This document shows, one piece after another, positions 12,831 through 26,108 of a stretch of 64,000 nucleotides of DNA. Position 1 is the stretch's first letter. Every line of letters starts with the position of its first letter. Source of the DNA: Isoetes taiwanensis (Eukaryota; Streptophyta; Lycopodiopsida; Isoetales; Isoetaceae); assembly GCA_021234155.1 (NCBI GenBank), contig JAJEKV010000770.1, positions 1 to 64,000 on the forward strand, in the 5' to 3' direction. The notes beneath the pieces were generated by a model. The model was given only the letters and a program-made list of their open reading frames with translations, made no database searches and was not told where the DNA came from. The position numbers were made by a program, and so were the translations under genes.

Positions 12831-13290
12831 ACTTGCACAAGGCACGTTAGACATATGGGTGAGATCAAAGAAAGGCACTAAGGCACGTGGTATCGTTTTT
12901 AGAAGCTTGAGGGCGTGGTAAAAGCAATTAGAAATTTACACAAGGCACAAATTTACACAAGACCAAAGCCATTATAAACTATTTTCTCGATTAAACAAAA
13001 GGCACAAGGCACGGATTCTGATCGACACAAGGCCATCTTATGTTAAAGCAGAAGATATCAGAATACTTGAATTAGAAATTTACACAAGGTTCAAAAGGCA
13101 CAAGGCCATCATATATTCAAAAAGGTACTAAGGCCATCATATATTACAAAAGAGGCACTAAGGCTGTATCACAAAGGGGTGAGTTCACAAGGGGGTGAGA
13201 TCAAATGAAGGCACTAAGGCCTATATACCATCGTTTTTCAAAAAATACAAAAGGCACAAAAGGCACAGCAGACTAACTTGATCAAAAGAA
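12831..13290 (+). repeat. AAGGCACAAGGC-type degenerate repeat field
   Basis: The motif AAGGCAC(A/T)AAGGC, often followed by CATCATATAT, recurs well over a dozen times at irregular spacing of roughly 15-60 bases. An A-run lies at about 13,289-13,302. No protein is encoded. The pattern is that of a decayed short-period satellite. Confidence 0.75.
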
Positions 13291-13302
13291 AAAAAAAAAA
13301 AG

Positions 13303-14045
13303 GTGCCTGGTAGGGACTTCAAGCTTCATCGTAAGAAAAAGTGAAGAAAATTAGTTTAGAATACATAAAAGCAAAAATTTAATGCATGCATGCTACTTAC
13401 TCTGTAGAACATTTTGGGTTCAAAAAACTTCATGTTCTTCTTAGTCTTCTACCTCTTCTTCTTCTTCTTGATTACGGTCTTGGCTCGATTAGTTATCGAG
13501 AATCTTGGGAATCAAATTGATCATCGAGAAGAAGCTTCATGGAAGGAATCGAAATTAGAGGAGGATTCCACCTCTTACAAACTCGAAAGATCTTGAGCTT
13601 TGGAAGGGTGGAATCGAACTCGAAAACTCGAGGCTTCGGGGCTCTGGTCTTGGGCTCTCGGGTTCGAACTCCAGCAAATGGTAATTTGGCCAAGATCCTA
13701 TTTTCATGGCCATCACGTGCCAAAAGGTGAAAAGCAATTTCCGGGCAAGGGGAGGGAGAAGCGGCGAAGGGAGAGGGAGAGCCGAGGCTGGAGGGAGAAG
13801 CGGCGCGGCGGCCCTTCGACGATACGTTGGAAGGAATTGGGCGATGCTTCTCCTTCCGACCATAGCCTATAAAGGCTTGGCGTGAAATTAATTTCGTAGG
13901 CTACGATTTTTAGGATTTATTACCATTAGCATCTTTATTCCTTAAGATTTAGTACCATTAGCATCTTTATTCCTAAAAACATAAAAAATTTAGTAGGCAA
14001 CTAATAATAACCTCGAAAGGACCATTATTTTATTTTTCTAAAAAA
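13303..14045. other. No recognised gene; small tandem duplication
   Basis: Between 13,414 and 13,872 there are open frames on both strands, but their sequence is purine- or Arg/Glu-rich and low in complexity, and I do not call them genes. At about 13,915-13,975 a roughly 31-base unit (TTTAKTACCATTAGCATC followed by TTTATTCCT) is present twice in tandem. Confidence 0.5.
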
Positions 14046-14047
14046 CA

Positions 14048-14051
<4 letters not shown>

Positions 14052-14097
<46 letters not shown>

Positions 14098-14142
14098 TCA
14101 TATATATATATATATATATATCAAATATATATATATATATAT
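14052..14142. repeat. (TA)n microsatellite
   Basis: Long uninterrupted AT dinucleotide runs, broken twice by short non-repeat stretches, give three blocks over about 90 bases. Confidence 0.95.
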
Positions 14143-14164
14143 GCCAGGTGGCTCAAATATTGGC

Positions 14165-14640
14165 CATTCATGAATAGCTCCAGCATGCCACCTACGATGC
14201 ACCACATGATTCACCACATGATTCACCAAATGCACCTCATGATTCACCACATGCACCATTTGCATCACCAAACATGTTGGTCAATGAAAGTCAAACGTAA
14301 CAAAGGTCATGTAAAGGCTCAAGCATGCCAAGGTGGCTCAAATATGCCACCTAGGCTCCAACATGCCAAGGTGGCTCAAACATGCCACGTAAGCTCCAAC
14401 ATGCCACCTCACGATGCACCACATGATTCACCACATGATTCACCAAATACACCTCATGATTCACCACATGCACCATTTGCATCACCAAACATGTTGGTCA
14501 ATGAAAGTCAAACATGCCCGTAGCTCCAACATGCCACCTACGATTCACCACATGATTCACCACATGGTTCACCAAATGCACCACATGATTCACCACATGC
14601 ACCATTTGCATCACCACATCTATCGCGACATGTAACACCA
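14165..14640 (+). repeat. CACCACATGATT / ATGCACC tandem satellite
   Basis: Three higher-order copies, at about 14,195-14,300, 14,410-14,515 and 14,540-14,625, are built from ACCACATGATTC and CAAATGCACC subunits. They end with CACCATTTGCATCACC, and the first two continue into ACATGTTGGTCAATGAAAG. Between copies, TGCCA-GGTGGCTCAAA and GCTCCAACATGCCACC recur. The Met/His-rich peptide frames across it are by-products of the repeat. Confidence 0.9.
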
Positions 14641-17600
14641 CATTGTCATGAATCTTTGAATACATCAATTTCTTACGGAGATTTGAACTCCACGAGTGTT
14701 GCTAAATTGGCCGGAAAAAGTCTATTGTATACAATAGTATACAACAATGTACATTAGAGTGTCAATGAAAGAATAGGTTACAAGAATAACCTCTTTGGTT
14801 ACAATAATACAAACATGTGATTACAAGTAAAGATCTATTGATGCGTCAACCTCCCGACTTCATTACTCTGACAGCGTGCTTCACAACATCAATCATCATT
14901 ACAGCGGCGTGTCCAGCATTTCGCCAACTAGAAATTGGTACACCCTGCAACAAACATATCGGGCCTCACATTGGATGAGTAATACCTTCAAATTTATGAA
15001 CTCACCTTGCATTGGGATAGTATGTCCAAGTCTGCGCATTCTGCGACCACAACTTTCTTTCACGAAGACACATATAGCGGGACCACATGACCCGCAATCG
15101 GTGAGTGGGGAACTTATGTAATTTTCTTGTGGCGCTGACTTTATGGTGCCCAGGAATTTTGTGTTTGCATCCTCAACAAAACTCATGGCGGGCTGGAGCC
15201 CTTGTACATTTCTAGAATTTGTCAAAATGGTACACACACAGTGACATTTAGCGGGTGACCTCCAAGACCTACAATGACATACCTTTGTCGGTCTTTGCTG
15301 GCGATAACATCTTTGGCGAGAATGGTACATTCGAAATTGCAAGTTGAGGGGTGCAGCGATTTGTCCTTTGAAGCAAGCTCGTTCGACCGGTAATGTGTGT
15401 AAATGGCGGATCCATGAAATGGAACCTCTGTTCCATGTCATGCTTGATCTTGAGAGGTGGTGCATACATCGCGCAAAGTCAAAGATGCGGTAAAACAAGA
15501 TGATTTAGAAACAGCGAGAAGACTTCAAATCGAGTTGTTTATATTAAATTACTAACCTCATGAAGAAATGGACTATCTGTCCTTGAACCAATCCCTACTT
15601 TTCTCCAATATTGATTGCCTCTTGATCAAGCACAAGAGGCTCCTGGCATCCCTTAAACACTTCAAGTGGCAAGTGTTGCAGTGGGATGTGGCTCTTAACA
15701 CTCACGGTCCTCGTCTTTGGTGGTGTAAGTTTACATTCAGCAAATGGAAGATCATTGAAAACCTTGAGGAACATTGAAATAGCCAAAGAAATGAACAATT
15801 GAAGTAAAACTTTGTTTATATTAAAAGTCAAGAGGTTACATCATATACACAATAATACTATTTCTAGGCTTTAGTTCTATGTTTTCATCATATTAATACA
15901 AATTTGACTCTCGGTGTCAAACATATTGACATTTTGTTGCTTCGACATAACTTTGCACATTCCTGCCTTGCAACCCCTGAAGCCAAACCTTTAGATCATT
16001 CATGAGGAAATTGCCATCTACTGTCGGGGGCTCATTTGTTTGAATGAGATCATGGTGTTTGGTAGCATTGAGGGTACCCTTTGTATCTGCTGTCATCAAT
16101 GAGAAGCCGCGTTCTCTTTTGTGAAACACGGAAATTCGTAAGTAGACCTTTTCAAGTGCTTCAAAAAATTGGCTTTTCTTGTTAAATAAATTTGTGTTGG
16201 TAAATTGATCGACTCCATGAACTTGAATTTGTCCTTGTGTTTCATCAATGCTCCCTTAACTATGACTCTCAGTTTTGAGCACTGCGGGCTGGACCAAAGT
16301 GCTATATGAAAATTTTTTGCACCAATCTATGAACTTCGGCCCGGCTGGTCTAGTTACTACCCACTTGGTTACGTTAAGTGTGATCAACTTAACATCATCT
16401 TCTTTGGCGTGGTATGGACTCACTCTTGTCATAGCTTCTACCGAACTCCATTGTAGTAAAAACAAGCGGATTGGGCTTAACCTTGTAGTCTTACGCATGG
16501 GCGAGTTGAGTTGGTGCGGTGGAAACTTACGCTTCGGCATTTCTTGGTGCGGGATTTTGGAAACTTACGCCGGCATCTATTCGTGCGAGGGATGGAAACT
16601 TACGCTTGGAATGTCTTGGAGGTGTCTTTTGCTTGGAATTACGCTCTTGCTTTTCTGAGACACTTCGGTACCAAAAATTTATGGTTCGGTAACTATATGG
16701 GTCAAATTAAAAAAAGCGGGCACAAAAGGTTGGAAGATTACCTTGTGACTTACATTCGAAAAGCGATTTGTTGGATCATAACACGATGCATCGCTGATTT
16801 GGCGGATTGGTGTGGAGCATGACTTAATGCATCTGTTGATCTGGCGGATTCTTGTCGTTAGACACCTTCTTTGGAGCTTGACTTGATGCACCCTCTTGAT
16901 TTGTTGACATCTACTGATTTGTGGGCTTCACGTAACTTTGATGCATCTTCGATTTGCAGAGTTTCTATCGTGTCTAATGCTTTGAGAAGAGTGCGGTGTC
17001 TTGTCCCTAACTGACCACATTGTACATCTATATCTACAAAGTAGGGATGAAGAAGTAAGCTACATATCCCAATTACATCAAACAAGACTTGGTTACCTTT
17101 GAGGGTAGAAAATAATTCCCTTTTGGTGTGCTAGATGGACTCACATAGTCATTGCTACCGGTATGAGCAGTTTAGACCTGAATTAGTAAAGCGGCACCAT
17201 GCTTTCTGCACAAACTTGGAATTGAATCACAATTGATTTGTAACTATGCTTTGGTTTTAACTAAGTTCGGACTTTTACTCTCTTTACGATGTTCTGTTTT
17301 TTATATATCTAAAGTGTCCCTAAAATGGCGGCGATCTCGGCCGAGGGGCATTTTAGATACACAAAACGAAGGGAAGCAAGACTAAGCAGCCGGGATCTTG
17401 TTTTATGTCGGGCTTACTCCTTTTTGAGTTTCGCGAGGTATCTAATTAAGCCACCTGGTGGCGATGTCATCCCTAGGGGGCAAATTAGATACAATAAGCG
17501 AAAGCGAAGGAGACTAAGGAGACTTACTCTCTTTTCGGAGCTACCTATAGGGTGCTCACACGTAGCCAAGTGCCTCGGTGGCTTGAAGTTGCTTTTGATC

Positions 17601-18240
17601 CTCCCCTACTCACACCTAAGGCTTGTACCCATCTTTGTAGAAAATTCATGACGACAATTCTCAATGCTAGCTTGGTGATTACAAATCCTGCAAAGTGAGC
17701 ATAAATTTGTCAATGAGAATACAATTATACTAAAAGTGGTATTTAATTAAGTGGGACAAATCTTGAATTTTGGGACTCGGTTGAAAATGGGACTCACACA
17801 CACCAAAAAGGAAATTTGAATTGATTGCTTGAATAGAATTACACATGACACACAAAGAATTGGGTTACTTGTTTTCCTCATAAATTTTACAAACCCACTA
17901 GTTGAGAAAGTTTTTGGACTTCTCAATATTATCTACCCTCATACAATGATAAAGCATGGAGGTTGCTCATGGCCTTGTCCATCTCCTTCTTGGGATCTTT
18001 GTGTGTGTTGTCGCCCATGATGTGAGAACTTGGATATGACCATACCACACACACTCCACCAATTCCCTCCTTTGAGGGTCCAGCATAATTGCCCTCCACT
18101 TCTTCTCCCGGCGGTCGATTGTGTATTGCTCCTTCAAGTTGCCCTTCTTGTGTCTCCCAATGGGCTCCCAATTTTGAATTCTCGACTGGCGATTAGGATT
18201 ACCGCTACCAATGTCTTCACATTCTTTAGAAGCCTGCTGC
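14641..18240. other. No recognised gene; short local duplications
   Basis: The longest open frame is 14,899-15,498 on the minus strand (199 codons, Cys/Arg-rich). It resembles nothing I know, and the neighbouring frames are broken. Another minus-strand frame at 16,256-16,540 (94 codons) is also unrecognised. Local repetition is visible at 16,545-16,625 (GGAAACTTACGC spaced about 45 bases), at 16,790-16,880 (GAT-TGGCGGATT), and as a degenerate duplication of about 130 bases at 17,310-17,560 sharing a GGCGATST...GGGGCA...TTAGATAC core. Confidence 0.45.
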
Positions 18241-19370
18241 GGCCTTCTCGACTTCGTGAGTGAGAAATACCGCCAATGGCCCTTTGTGCGGTCGCGGGTG
18301 CCTCCACCCGTCGAGCCACTCTCCTTGAACCATGCTCGCCGAATATTGCGAAGAGGACTGGCTCGGCGGGGTGGTGGAAGGTGACTAACCTGAGAAGGTG
18401 CTGGCGGCTCTCCGACTTCGCTGAGTCGGAAAGCCGAACTCTAGTGCACTCTAGAGCTGGCCTGCGAGGCAGTCTTAACCACTCTCCTTCTATCTTCCTC
18501 GGACATTGCGAAGGGAAGTGGTTTTCCTTGTCTGCCGAGCCAACTGCTAACCAGCAATTCTCGTGTGTGTGGTGGCGGTGGCCTCTACCCAATCAAAAGG
18601 CCCGTCTCCTTGAACCATCTTGCGTCGAATGTGTGCAAAGGGGATGGGGCTGCGATTGGAGTGGAGCACCTCGGCGACAACCCGCGAAGTTGCTGGCAAC
18701 TTTCTCGACTTCGTGAAATTGAAAGCGCAGAACTCCTAGTGCACTCTAGAGCTGGCTGCGACAGTCTTAACAACTCTCCTTCTATCTTCCTGCGGACATT
18801 GCGAAGGAAAGTTGTTTTGGTGTCTGGCGAATAGCAGAAAGAATCCTCTAATGACCAATTCTCACGTATTGTAATTGTGATGGCCTCTACCGATGGGCGA
18901 ATATGCTCCTTGAAGGGGAGGGGCTCGGGGTAGGGTGGAGAGCATCGCAGCTAAACACGAGGAAACCATAGAGCTTCTTTGCATGCGCATTCTACCGCCT
19001 GTGAGTCGAGAATCCCTTAGCCCGACCAATTCTCACATTGTATGGTAGCGATGGCCTCGACCCGGTCGGAGTCACTCTCCCCGAACCATCTTCGTCGAAT
19101 ATTGAAGGGGAGGGGCTGGGCCGGGGTGGGAGGCCTCTACAACTAACTTTCCACCGGGGGTAACCCCGAGAAGCAAGCCAGGCTTGCATTCTCCACAACC
19201 TCTTGCACTTTTGTATTCTCTGTTTTTAGTCCCAATTGCCTCTAGCACATGCGAGCCACTCTCCTTGAACCATCTTCCTCGAATATTGCGAAAAAGGGTG
19301 GTTGGGAGGGGTGGGCCCCTCCGACTAACTCTGAGAGGATGCATTTGAACGCATCTCCTGGGCCTTAGAC
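18240..19370 (+). repeat. GC-rich tandem array, ~120-185 bp units
   Basis: Seven degenerate units are recognisable by the anchor CTCCTTGAACCAT...CGAATATTGCGAAG followed by a G-rich GGGGCTGGG-type segment. Anchors lie near 18,341, 18,501, 18,627, 18,793, 18,907, 19,097 and 19,280. Between anchors, TTCTCACGT...GATGGCCTCTACC recurs (18,560, 18,862, 19,028 and more weakly 19,216). Three copies of the TCGACT palindrome are embedded (18,246, 18,411 and 18,703). The frames across the array are repeat-derived and I do not call them genes. Confidence 0.85.
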
Positions 19371-21480
19371 CTAGCACGATCTATGTACAACATTCAAGAA
19401 AACACTCCATAAAAAAGACACCTAAAAGCAATTTTGTTCTATAACCCGAACCATTGTTTCCTTGTAGAGCTTCTCTCCAGCCGAGAGAGAGTAAATCATC
19501 TCGAAGGCTGAAAAATCTTTGGACAAGGGAAACGATAAAATCCGTCGAGCTTATCGGCGGTTCCATTATTTAAACGGGCGGCATGTTCTACAAGCGAAAT
19601 AACATAGGCATCTCACGGAAACTCACCTCTTCACCCGGTAATTCCTTCAGCAGCCCAGCGTATCACGGATCGGCTGCCTCACCTAGAGTCTTTAGCTTCT
19701 TACATGCGGTCTCATCAAGAGTGTATTAGCATCTAATACTTGTATCAACTGCGATTCTCGGCGTATCCGGATTCCATGGCGATTGTAAGGTTCACGTGTC
19801 GGCGGCTCCACTCGGCTCCCTACCTTAGCTCAGGTGCTCATCGGGTAAAATCAAAAGCTGCTTGCAATAGGGGGCGGTCGGGGAAAAAACACACATGCAA
19901 AGCGGCGTTAGCGGGCTTACAGCCCATGGCGCCACTCCGGAAGTTCTGTTCGATGCTCCCCTCGAACTTCAAAGTCGCCAATGCAGCGGTGAAGATAAGC
20001 TTCGCTCTCGCTCACTAAGTCCCTTGATGTGATTAAATTTGAAATATTGTTTGGGCTAATTCATGTCGTTTGTACCCTTAGCCGCTTTTTTTTCATAAAT
20101 GATTGCATGTCCTTAAATTCAAACTAAGAGAACCGCCGATCTTTTTTTTTACATGCGGTCCTAAAAACTCTAGCAGCAGCGGAAGAAACTTAATTCTGAG
20201 GAGGGTCGAAGAGGGATGAGGAGGGCATCTGGAGACATGACTCAATCAAGAAGCGTGGCCAGGAGGGATGCTAGTTCTAGCGGCGGCAGAAGAAAAGACT
20301 AACCACGGGTGAGCTCACGAGGGTTTTCTTTTGTGAATACCTTAGCCCGATCCATCTGGCGAACTCGTTCTTAGATCATCGAGGAATTTGGAGGCCGAGC
20401 TTCTTGACACACCCGGCCAGATTCTTGGTGGTATGTCGAGGTATCAACAAGTGGGAAGGAGAAAGATGTTTCTCCACCAAAGGACAAGAAAGAGCTCCGG
20501 AGACAAGTACAAGAAAATGCGGTGTTGTGCTCTCCATCTCGGCCCTTGGTCGAAGCATTTAACACTACATGTCGATTTGCCGAGGAAAGAGTAAGTTCTA
20601 TCACACCAAAAATTAGCGATTTACCAAATTATTCTCACTCTTCCATGAGCAAGCGAAGAACACCGAAAAAAAAAGGCGCCTTTAAATTGTCGAGAACCTT
20701 GGGTGGAAAGGACGCGGAAGGGATGAAGGAGGCGGGAACCTAACATCGAGGGGGGCTTGGAATGGAGATTTCGAGGGTCGGGGAAAAGCTACATTCAATA
20801 TGGGAGCTTCACTTCTCTTGTCTTTGAAGACTCTACAACACTGCGTGGGGAATGAAGTTGTGGTTCATACACAAAAAGTCCACCAAAAACAAAGATGGGG
20901 GGAAGATGACACCACGGGAGGAATGGGATGGCGAAGGAGGCGAAGATATAGTTCGACTCCCCAATAATGGATCGGATGATCAGATCGGGATTTTTCGAGA
21001 GGGGCCCTGAAAATGGAGGCGGGGCTCCGGTATTATCCGTTGGGAATATCACACAAGGCTGCTTCTTTGGACATTAGACGGTACGAAGCGTCTTGTTCAA
21101 CCACCGGGAATTTAATCCGGCCACACATTTGGAGATTCCAGAACGATGGTGCGACATCCTGTTGAGATCAATGCAACGGATGTCATACCTTTTAGCAATC
21201 GGCCGTTGAGTTGTTGTTTGGAAGGAAGATCTGAAGGAAAGGGCGTCCAGGTTGGGTTGTAGGCGATCGACATTGATTAGAGGCGCCAAGTATTGCGAAG
21301 ACGGAGAAGGAGTGCGCAAAGGATCAGGATAGATATGCCAGCGAGAGTCACGAGTTCTTTTAGGAGGGCGCCCAACCAGGCCAGCCAGGCGTAGCCATGC
21401 CCGAACACAATAGCGGCCGGTCGCGGTGCATAAGGTAAATAACTCTCACGAATCCTAACATTTGCCCGATTATCTTTGGG
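19371..21480. other. No recognised gene
   Basis: Short frames only. The plus strand around 20,880-21,320 is purine-rich and can be read as charged peptide in several frames, but no motif is recognisable. Confidence 0.4.
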
Positions 21481-21481
21481 G

Positions 21482-21766
21482 TTTTCGACTTCATGGTCGA
21501 AAGCAGTAACTTCCTGAAAAATCAAAGGATCGCGAGCTTTCTCAGCTTCGCGAGTCGAGAAAACCAGTAAAGAAAATTAGACATTCAAGGGACTTTTTCG
21601 ATTTCGCTCGAGTCGAAAGCCATCTGCGTTTTCCGATTATCAGGGTTTTCGACTCCGCGAGTCGAAAGCTTCAGGAAACCTTCCTGAAAATCAAAGGATC
21701 GCGAGCTTTCTCGACTTCGCGAGTCGAAAAACGAATAAGTAAAAAGAAGGGACTTTCGACTGTGAG
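21482..21766. repeat. Cluster of six TCGACT...AGTCGA palindromes
   Basis: Six copies of a palindrome with the core TTTCGACTTCGCGAGTCGAA start near 21,482, 21,537, 21,596, 21,645, 21,706 and 21,744, so spacing is about 40-60 bases. Each arm is 8-12 bases around a short centre. GATCGCGAGCTTTCTC precedes two of them. The same palindrome occurs singly in the 18-19 kb array and at 33.7-35.1 kb. Confidence 0.9.
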
Positions 21767-22520
21767 TCGAAAAACCGAGAACTACTATTTACTATTTATT
21801 AGGGTGTTTGTAGATACTTTTCATGCTCGACATTGGTACATTGGCCGAATACAGCCCTTATCGGCGGATCATACAGCTAGGCAGCGATGGAAAGCATTGG
21901 GTTGTCCCTCGTCTAAAAAAAGGGCTCCCTCGGATAAGTGGAAGACCTTTGAGAAACTATCACGGATATGTTCTGCTGGAAGAGGAGGGAAGGCGATGAG
22001 GGAGAGGAAGAAGAGGAGAAGAAGAACACCAAGGAAAGGCGGGGAGTCTCTCTGGACCAATATGACCTCATTCTTATGCTTGATGCAGGAGAAATGGGCG
22101 AATATGGGCTCAATGGACAAGAGGCAAGGTGAAGGACAGCAATGGAGAATTTCAAGCGAGGCGGACCCCAAGTTGTTTGACAAGCGGTTCATGAAAGAGG
22201 ATCTGAGGGCAGCCGGACAAAGCGCTTACCCTACAAGGCAAAATCTTGGAAGGAACAATCCTACTAAGGAAGACCGGGAGTTCTAAATTGCGGGGCGCAT
22301 AAAAGGATTATGCCACGATCCTAAAGCGGCATGCGTTCGTTAGAAGGCATCGAGGGTTACGCAGCGTTGCATCTAATGAATACCATGATTTTGATTATTA
22401 CAAAGGAAAAGGCTGCCCTTGATGAGGAAGACATGAAGGAATTGAACCGTCTATGTCAACCCTACATCAACACCAAGCTGAAGCGTAGCGTCAAAACCCT
22501 TCCTTTCCACTGAGCGTGCG
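21767..22520 (+). other. Possible coding remnant, unrecognised
   Basis: Two plus-strand stretches look protein-like. One at about 21,780-22,280 includes a highly charged Glu/Lys/Arg segment near 21,990-22,050. The other, at 22,331-22,510, is an uninterrupted leucine-rich helical stretch including EKAALDEEDMKELNRL. The second has no ATG context I trust and may be one exon or one block of a transposon protein. I do not recognise either. Confidence 0.3.
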
Positions 22521-25500
22521 ATGGCAATTACGAAGAGGAAGCTTTTTTTTGGCGCTAGAAAGTTCATTTATTTAGATTGTTATAATTACATGTAGAGAAA
22601 GAAAAGGGAAATGCCACGAGGGCTTGGTGAGAAGCTCTGATTTGGGCACTAGCCCTCGTTCACATCATTTGCTCCTCGGCGCCAAAATCTACCACCAACT
22701 CATATCCAGAGAATATATGAAGTGTGGGGGTTCGATCATTCGTCTCATCACGGGCGACGCAAACCTACCGCAGGTCACACATCGAGAACATTTGAAATGC
22801 GAATAAAAGCCACGAGCGGTACCCGGTCGGTCAAAGGCTTTGTCATAGTCCGACCCCATTTCTGAAGTGAGATATAGCCATCGGGGGCAATATCATGGTT
22901 GAATCGTTTTTATTTTTTGCAGAGATCGCCGTAGCCACCCATGGCGCACATCTATGCTTCAAAGCAGCCCGGAGGGCAATCTTTGATGTGGTGGCCCTGC
23001 TTATCTTTTCTCCAACATCATAATTTTGGCCATTGAAGTTACTGGTTGCCGTTGATTTGGAGAATGGTGACCCCTCCCGAAGCGTCATGATTTTTGGGGA
23101 AAAACATGTGGCCGATCTCTTCCTCATTGCCACATTTGGGGGCGGTGGTTTCTTCCACTATTTTTTCCTTGAACAGCCAGGTTTTGGTGGCTAGACCCAA
23201 CTGCGCCCGGGTAAGCCACATGAACATCGTATTTTTCTTTTACGCAGAGTATGTTGCCCGGCATTTCTTCATTTGCTTTACATAGTCGGATCTAGTTAGA
23301 TTAATTACGGATGACCTTTGTAGGGAGATCATCTTTGGATAGAGCTCATGTAAACTAGTCTTCACAGTATGAGTTTTTCTTTGTTTAACAACCTGATTTC
23401 CTCCTCTCCTTCAATTCGATAGCATACTCACGGCTCATGATTTTATTGTAGACCATTACATGCGGCGAGGTTCCTCAATCATTTGCTTGACCTTAGTCCA
23501 AAGCGACCAGCAATTGTTTTTTCAATGCTCCATAAGTCCTTTAAAGAGATATTCCACCCGTTCCATTTTTCTGATTCTTGGATCTTTGCGGGGCTAATGG
23601 GTAGTCCTCTTGGGTCTTGACCATTGGGCTCCAAAAAGATTGAGGGGTTTCACGAGTGCCATGTGGCTTGTCTTTGCAGTCACGAAAACATCTTTGACTT
23701 CCATCAAGCTTCAAGGATCCCCTTAAGCTGGAAAGTCAGTGCTATCTTGAAGTCATTAAAGCATGCAGATTTGCATGACGATTGCCGAGGATGGCTTAGA
23801 GGTTGGGCTTGCTTTGCCAAGCCAATGTCTATAAATTTAGATCAAAAATCTGCCTCTTGATTGAGGCGCCCAAACAAGCTTGGAGATAAGAGCTTGGGAG
23901 TGTGTTAACAAGTTTTTGCTGCCTAATCCTCAAGCATCTTGGAAAAAGGCGCACACCTCGACCATGCAATTTTTGGTAATCCACACTTGAAAGCGAACCC
24001 TCTTATGAGCTGCTCCATGCGTTGATATATCGTATTTGGGAAGCCAAGCGACTTCGAAGACACATATATAAATGGTTTCTTTGAGTCTGAAATTGGCTAT
24101 GGTGATTCGACACTGCTGTGAGAGCCCCTTGCTTGACCATAGGTTTTATTCTTCTTTTCAATTTATCAAGAAATGAGTTCGGTGCACGGAGGGAGGAAGC
24201 TCCATTGCCAAAGGCGGTCAAAATAATTTTTGTTGCTTAGCCTTTTTGATGACATGCAATCCATAATCCGAACTTTTGTCTAGGAGGTTGCTCAACATGA
24301 GCCATATGATTGAGCATTTCTTGTTATTCAAACATACTCAGGTAAAAGTGCTAAAAGCTTTGATAGTCTCAAAGGCGGGTTCTTGAAGCTGGAATCATCA
24401 TATCTTAAGAATATAAGCGATGTCGTCGACAAAGCATTTGTATGGTTAGGCTGTACGAGATGTAGAAGGAAGTTTGATCCATTGATCTCTCGTTATTTTT
24501 GAGCTTTTATTTGCACTAAGAGTGAGAACATTTTGCTAATAGTATGAAGATATAAAGGGGCAAGTGGGCAGCCTGCCTTACCCCCCTTTCTAAAGAGAGG
24601 GAAAAAAGTTGGGTTGGGCTGCCATTGATGAGGGGCTGATGAAGCGGACTTGTTAAGCCCATGACCATGTTCTGAACTTTCCTCCAAACCCTGGTTTGCC
24701 CATGATTTCCCCTAATGGAGTCCCATCTTCATGTCAGCGTTTAAAATCCAATTTGAGCATGATGCATTTACTTTGCTTTGTTCAGCCCAATCTGAGACCT
24801 TCATTTTTACCGCCAAATCTTCTTATATTATAATGTTATTGTGTAAGTGTTGGACCTGACCCTAAATCAAAAATTTGGGATTTAGGGTTTAATTTATGGT
24901 TGAGATTTGGACACCTAGGAACCCTAAAAATAAAACAAAAGGTCATTGAGGTTTTTGGCTGCAAAGAGGGCCTGTTTTGTCGTTTGTGGTTTTAAAAATG
25001 CTCAAAAAAGAATGTGGATCCGTGGCGCATCTTTGCGGCTATGGCGACCTTCAAGCGGGAGCAGGTTATTCTTGCGGTCGAGCTTACGGTATGCGAGCAC
25101 AAAAAGAACTCTAAGTTTTCATTTTAGAATCTTGCTCTCTCTCTGCGGCGATGGAGTTCGGCCAATTTTTAGCGGCGAGGAAGATGCTCGATAGCAAAAA
25201 TCTGCATCACGGAATTGCATGATGCAAAGGTACAGTTGAGAAGAAGAATGGATGATGGAAGTAGAAGCGAGGGATAATGAAGAAGATTGGCTTTGCCGAT
25301 ATAGCAATGGAGGCAATCGTAAGGACTACGGTTCTAGGGTTCTTCATTTTCATGTCTTTTATACCTTTGGATAAAGCTCGATACGCCATAGCCAAAGCTA
25401 GGCACGGAGCACCGGCTTGCTACTTTGGTATTACAAAGAAAGGGCTTTCATCCATGCATAAGTTTTGATTTTTACAGTTTCTAGCTTAGTGTACTTTATG

Positions 25501-25930
25501 AGTTTTAGTGTATGGTTTTAGTTTATTAGTGTACTTTGTAAGGAACTTTGTTTTATGGTGGCTTTCTCGGCAAAATTTCAAGCTCCATTGCAAATCTCAC
25601 CTCTCTAAAAAAGCTCACTTTCTCCAATTCACAGTTCGAGGGCTCGATTAAGCATGGATTGGGTGTTTATCTAAGCTTTTTAAAATACTTAGGGTGGATT
25701 ATAATTTCTTAATGGTTCAATTCTAGCGGGGATGGCGGAGCATGTCATTGGCTTGCATGTGACATAGCATGGAGGTACATGCAGCCAATTTTTTGCCGCG
25801 ACTTATAAAAAGCGGTCTGTGGAATAAATCCGGCGATGATTATAGACTTACGGAGCTTGATCCAGGTGTAAAGATATGAATAATTTGCTCTCCTCCACCA
25901 TTTGTTTAGTGCAATTAACACTCTCTACTA
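22521..25930. other. No recognised gene
   Basis: Only short frames occur, on both strands. An ATG-started 63-codon plus-strand frame at 25,277-25,468 has one hydrophobic segment (residues 13-30) but no recognisable family. GGGATTTAGGGTTTAA near 24,886 resembles the plant telomere unit only once or twice and is not an array. Confidence 0.4.
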
Positions 25931-25931
25931 G

Positions 25932-26108
25932 CGGGGGCTAGCTCTTAACTTTTATATTTGGATGTGAAGACCCAACTTGCTAGCTATGGCGAAGTTGCAT
26001 AGAAGACATAGGAGACATGGTCAAGCATAGAGTTGTTGTTGTTTCCTAACGAGGGGCTAAGCTTTTTTTATTGGATGGATGTGAAGACCCAACATGCTAG
26101 CTATGGCG
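25932..26108 (+). repeat. Direct duplication of ~60 bp, offset ~118 bp
   Basis: GGGGCTA-GCT...TTGGATGTGAAGACCCAAC followed by (T/A)TGCTAGCTATGGCG occurs at about 25,932-25,992 and again at 26,051-26,108, with small differences. Confidence 0.8.

Noticed and set aside
14165-14640. Regular repeats with spacer-like segments, CRISPR-like at first sight
   Set aside because: This is a plant nuclear window. The units are satellite subrepeats of variable length with no unique equal-length spacers and no cas genes.
14899-15498. 199-codon minus-strand frame as a gene
   Set aside because: No recognisable motif, Cys/Arg-rich composition, and neighbouring frames all broken. I left it as an unexplained frame.
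24880-24930. Telomere-like GGGTTTA / CCCTAAA motifs
   Set aside because: Only isolated single units occur, in both orientations, with no array.
25932-25960. TCTCTACTAG near 25,924 as the 5' end of the Helitron ending at 28,028
   Set aside because: It starts with TC but nothing else supports it, and the matching 5' end of the second Helitron cannot be found for comparison.
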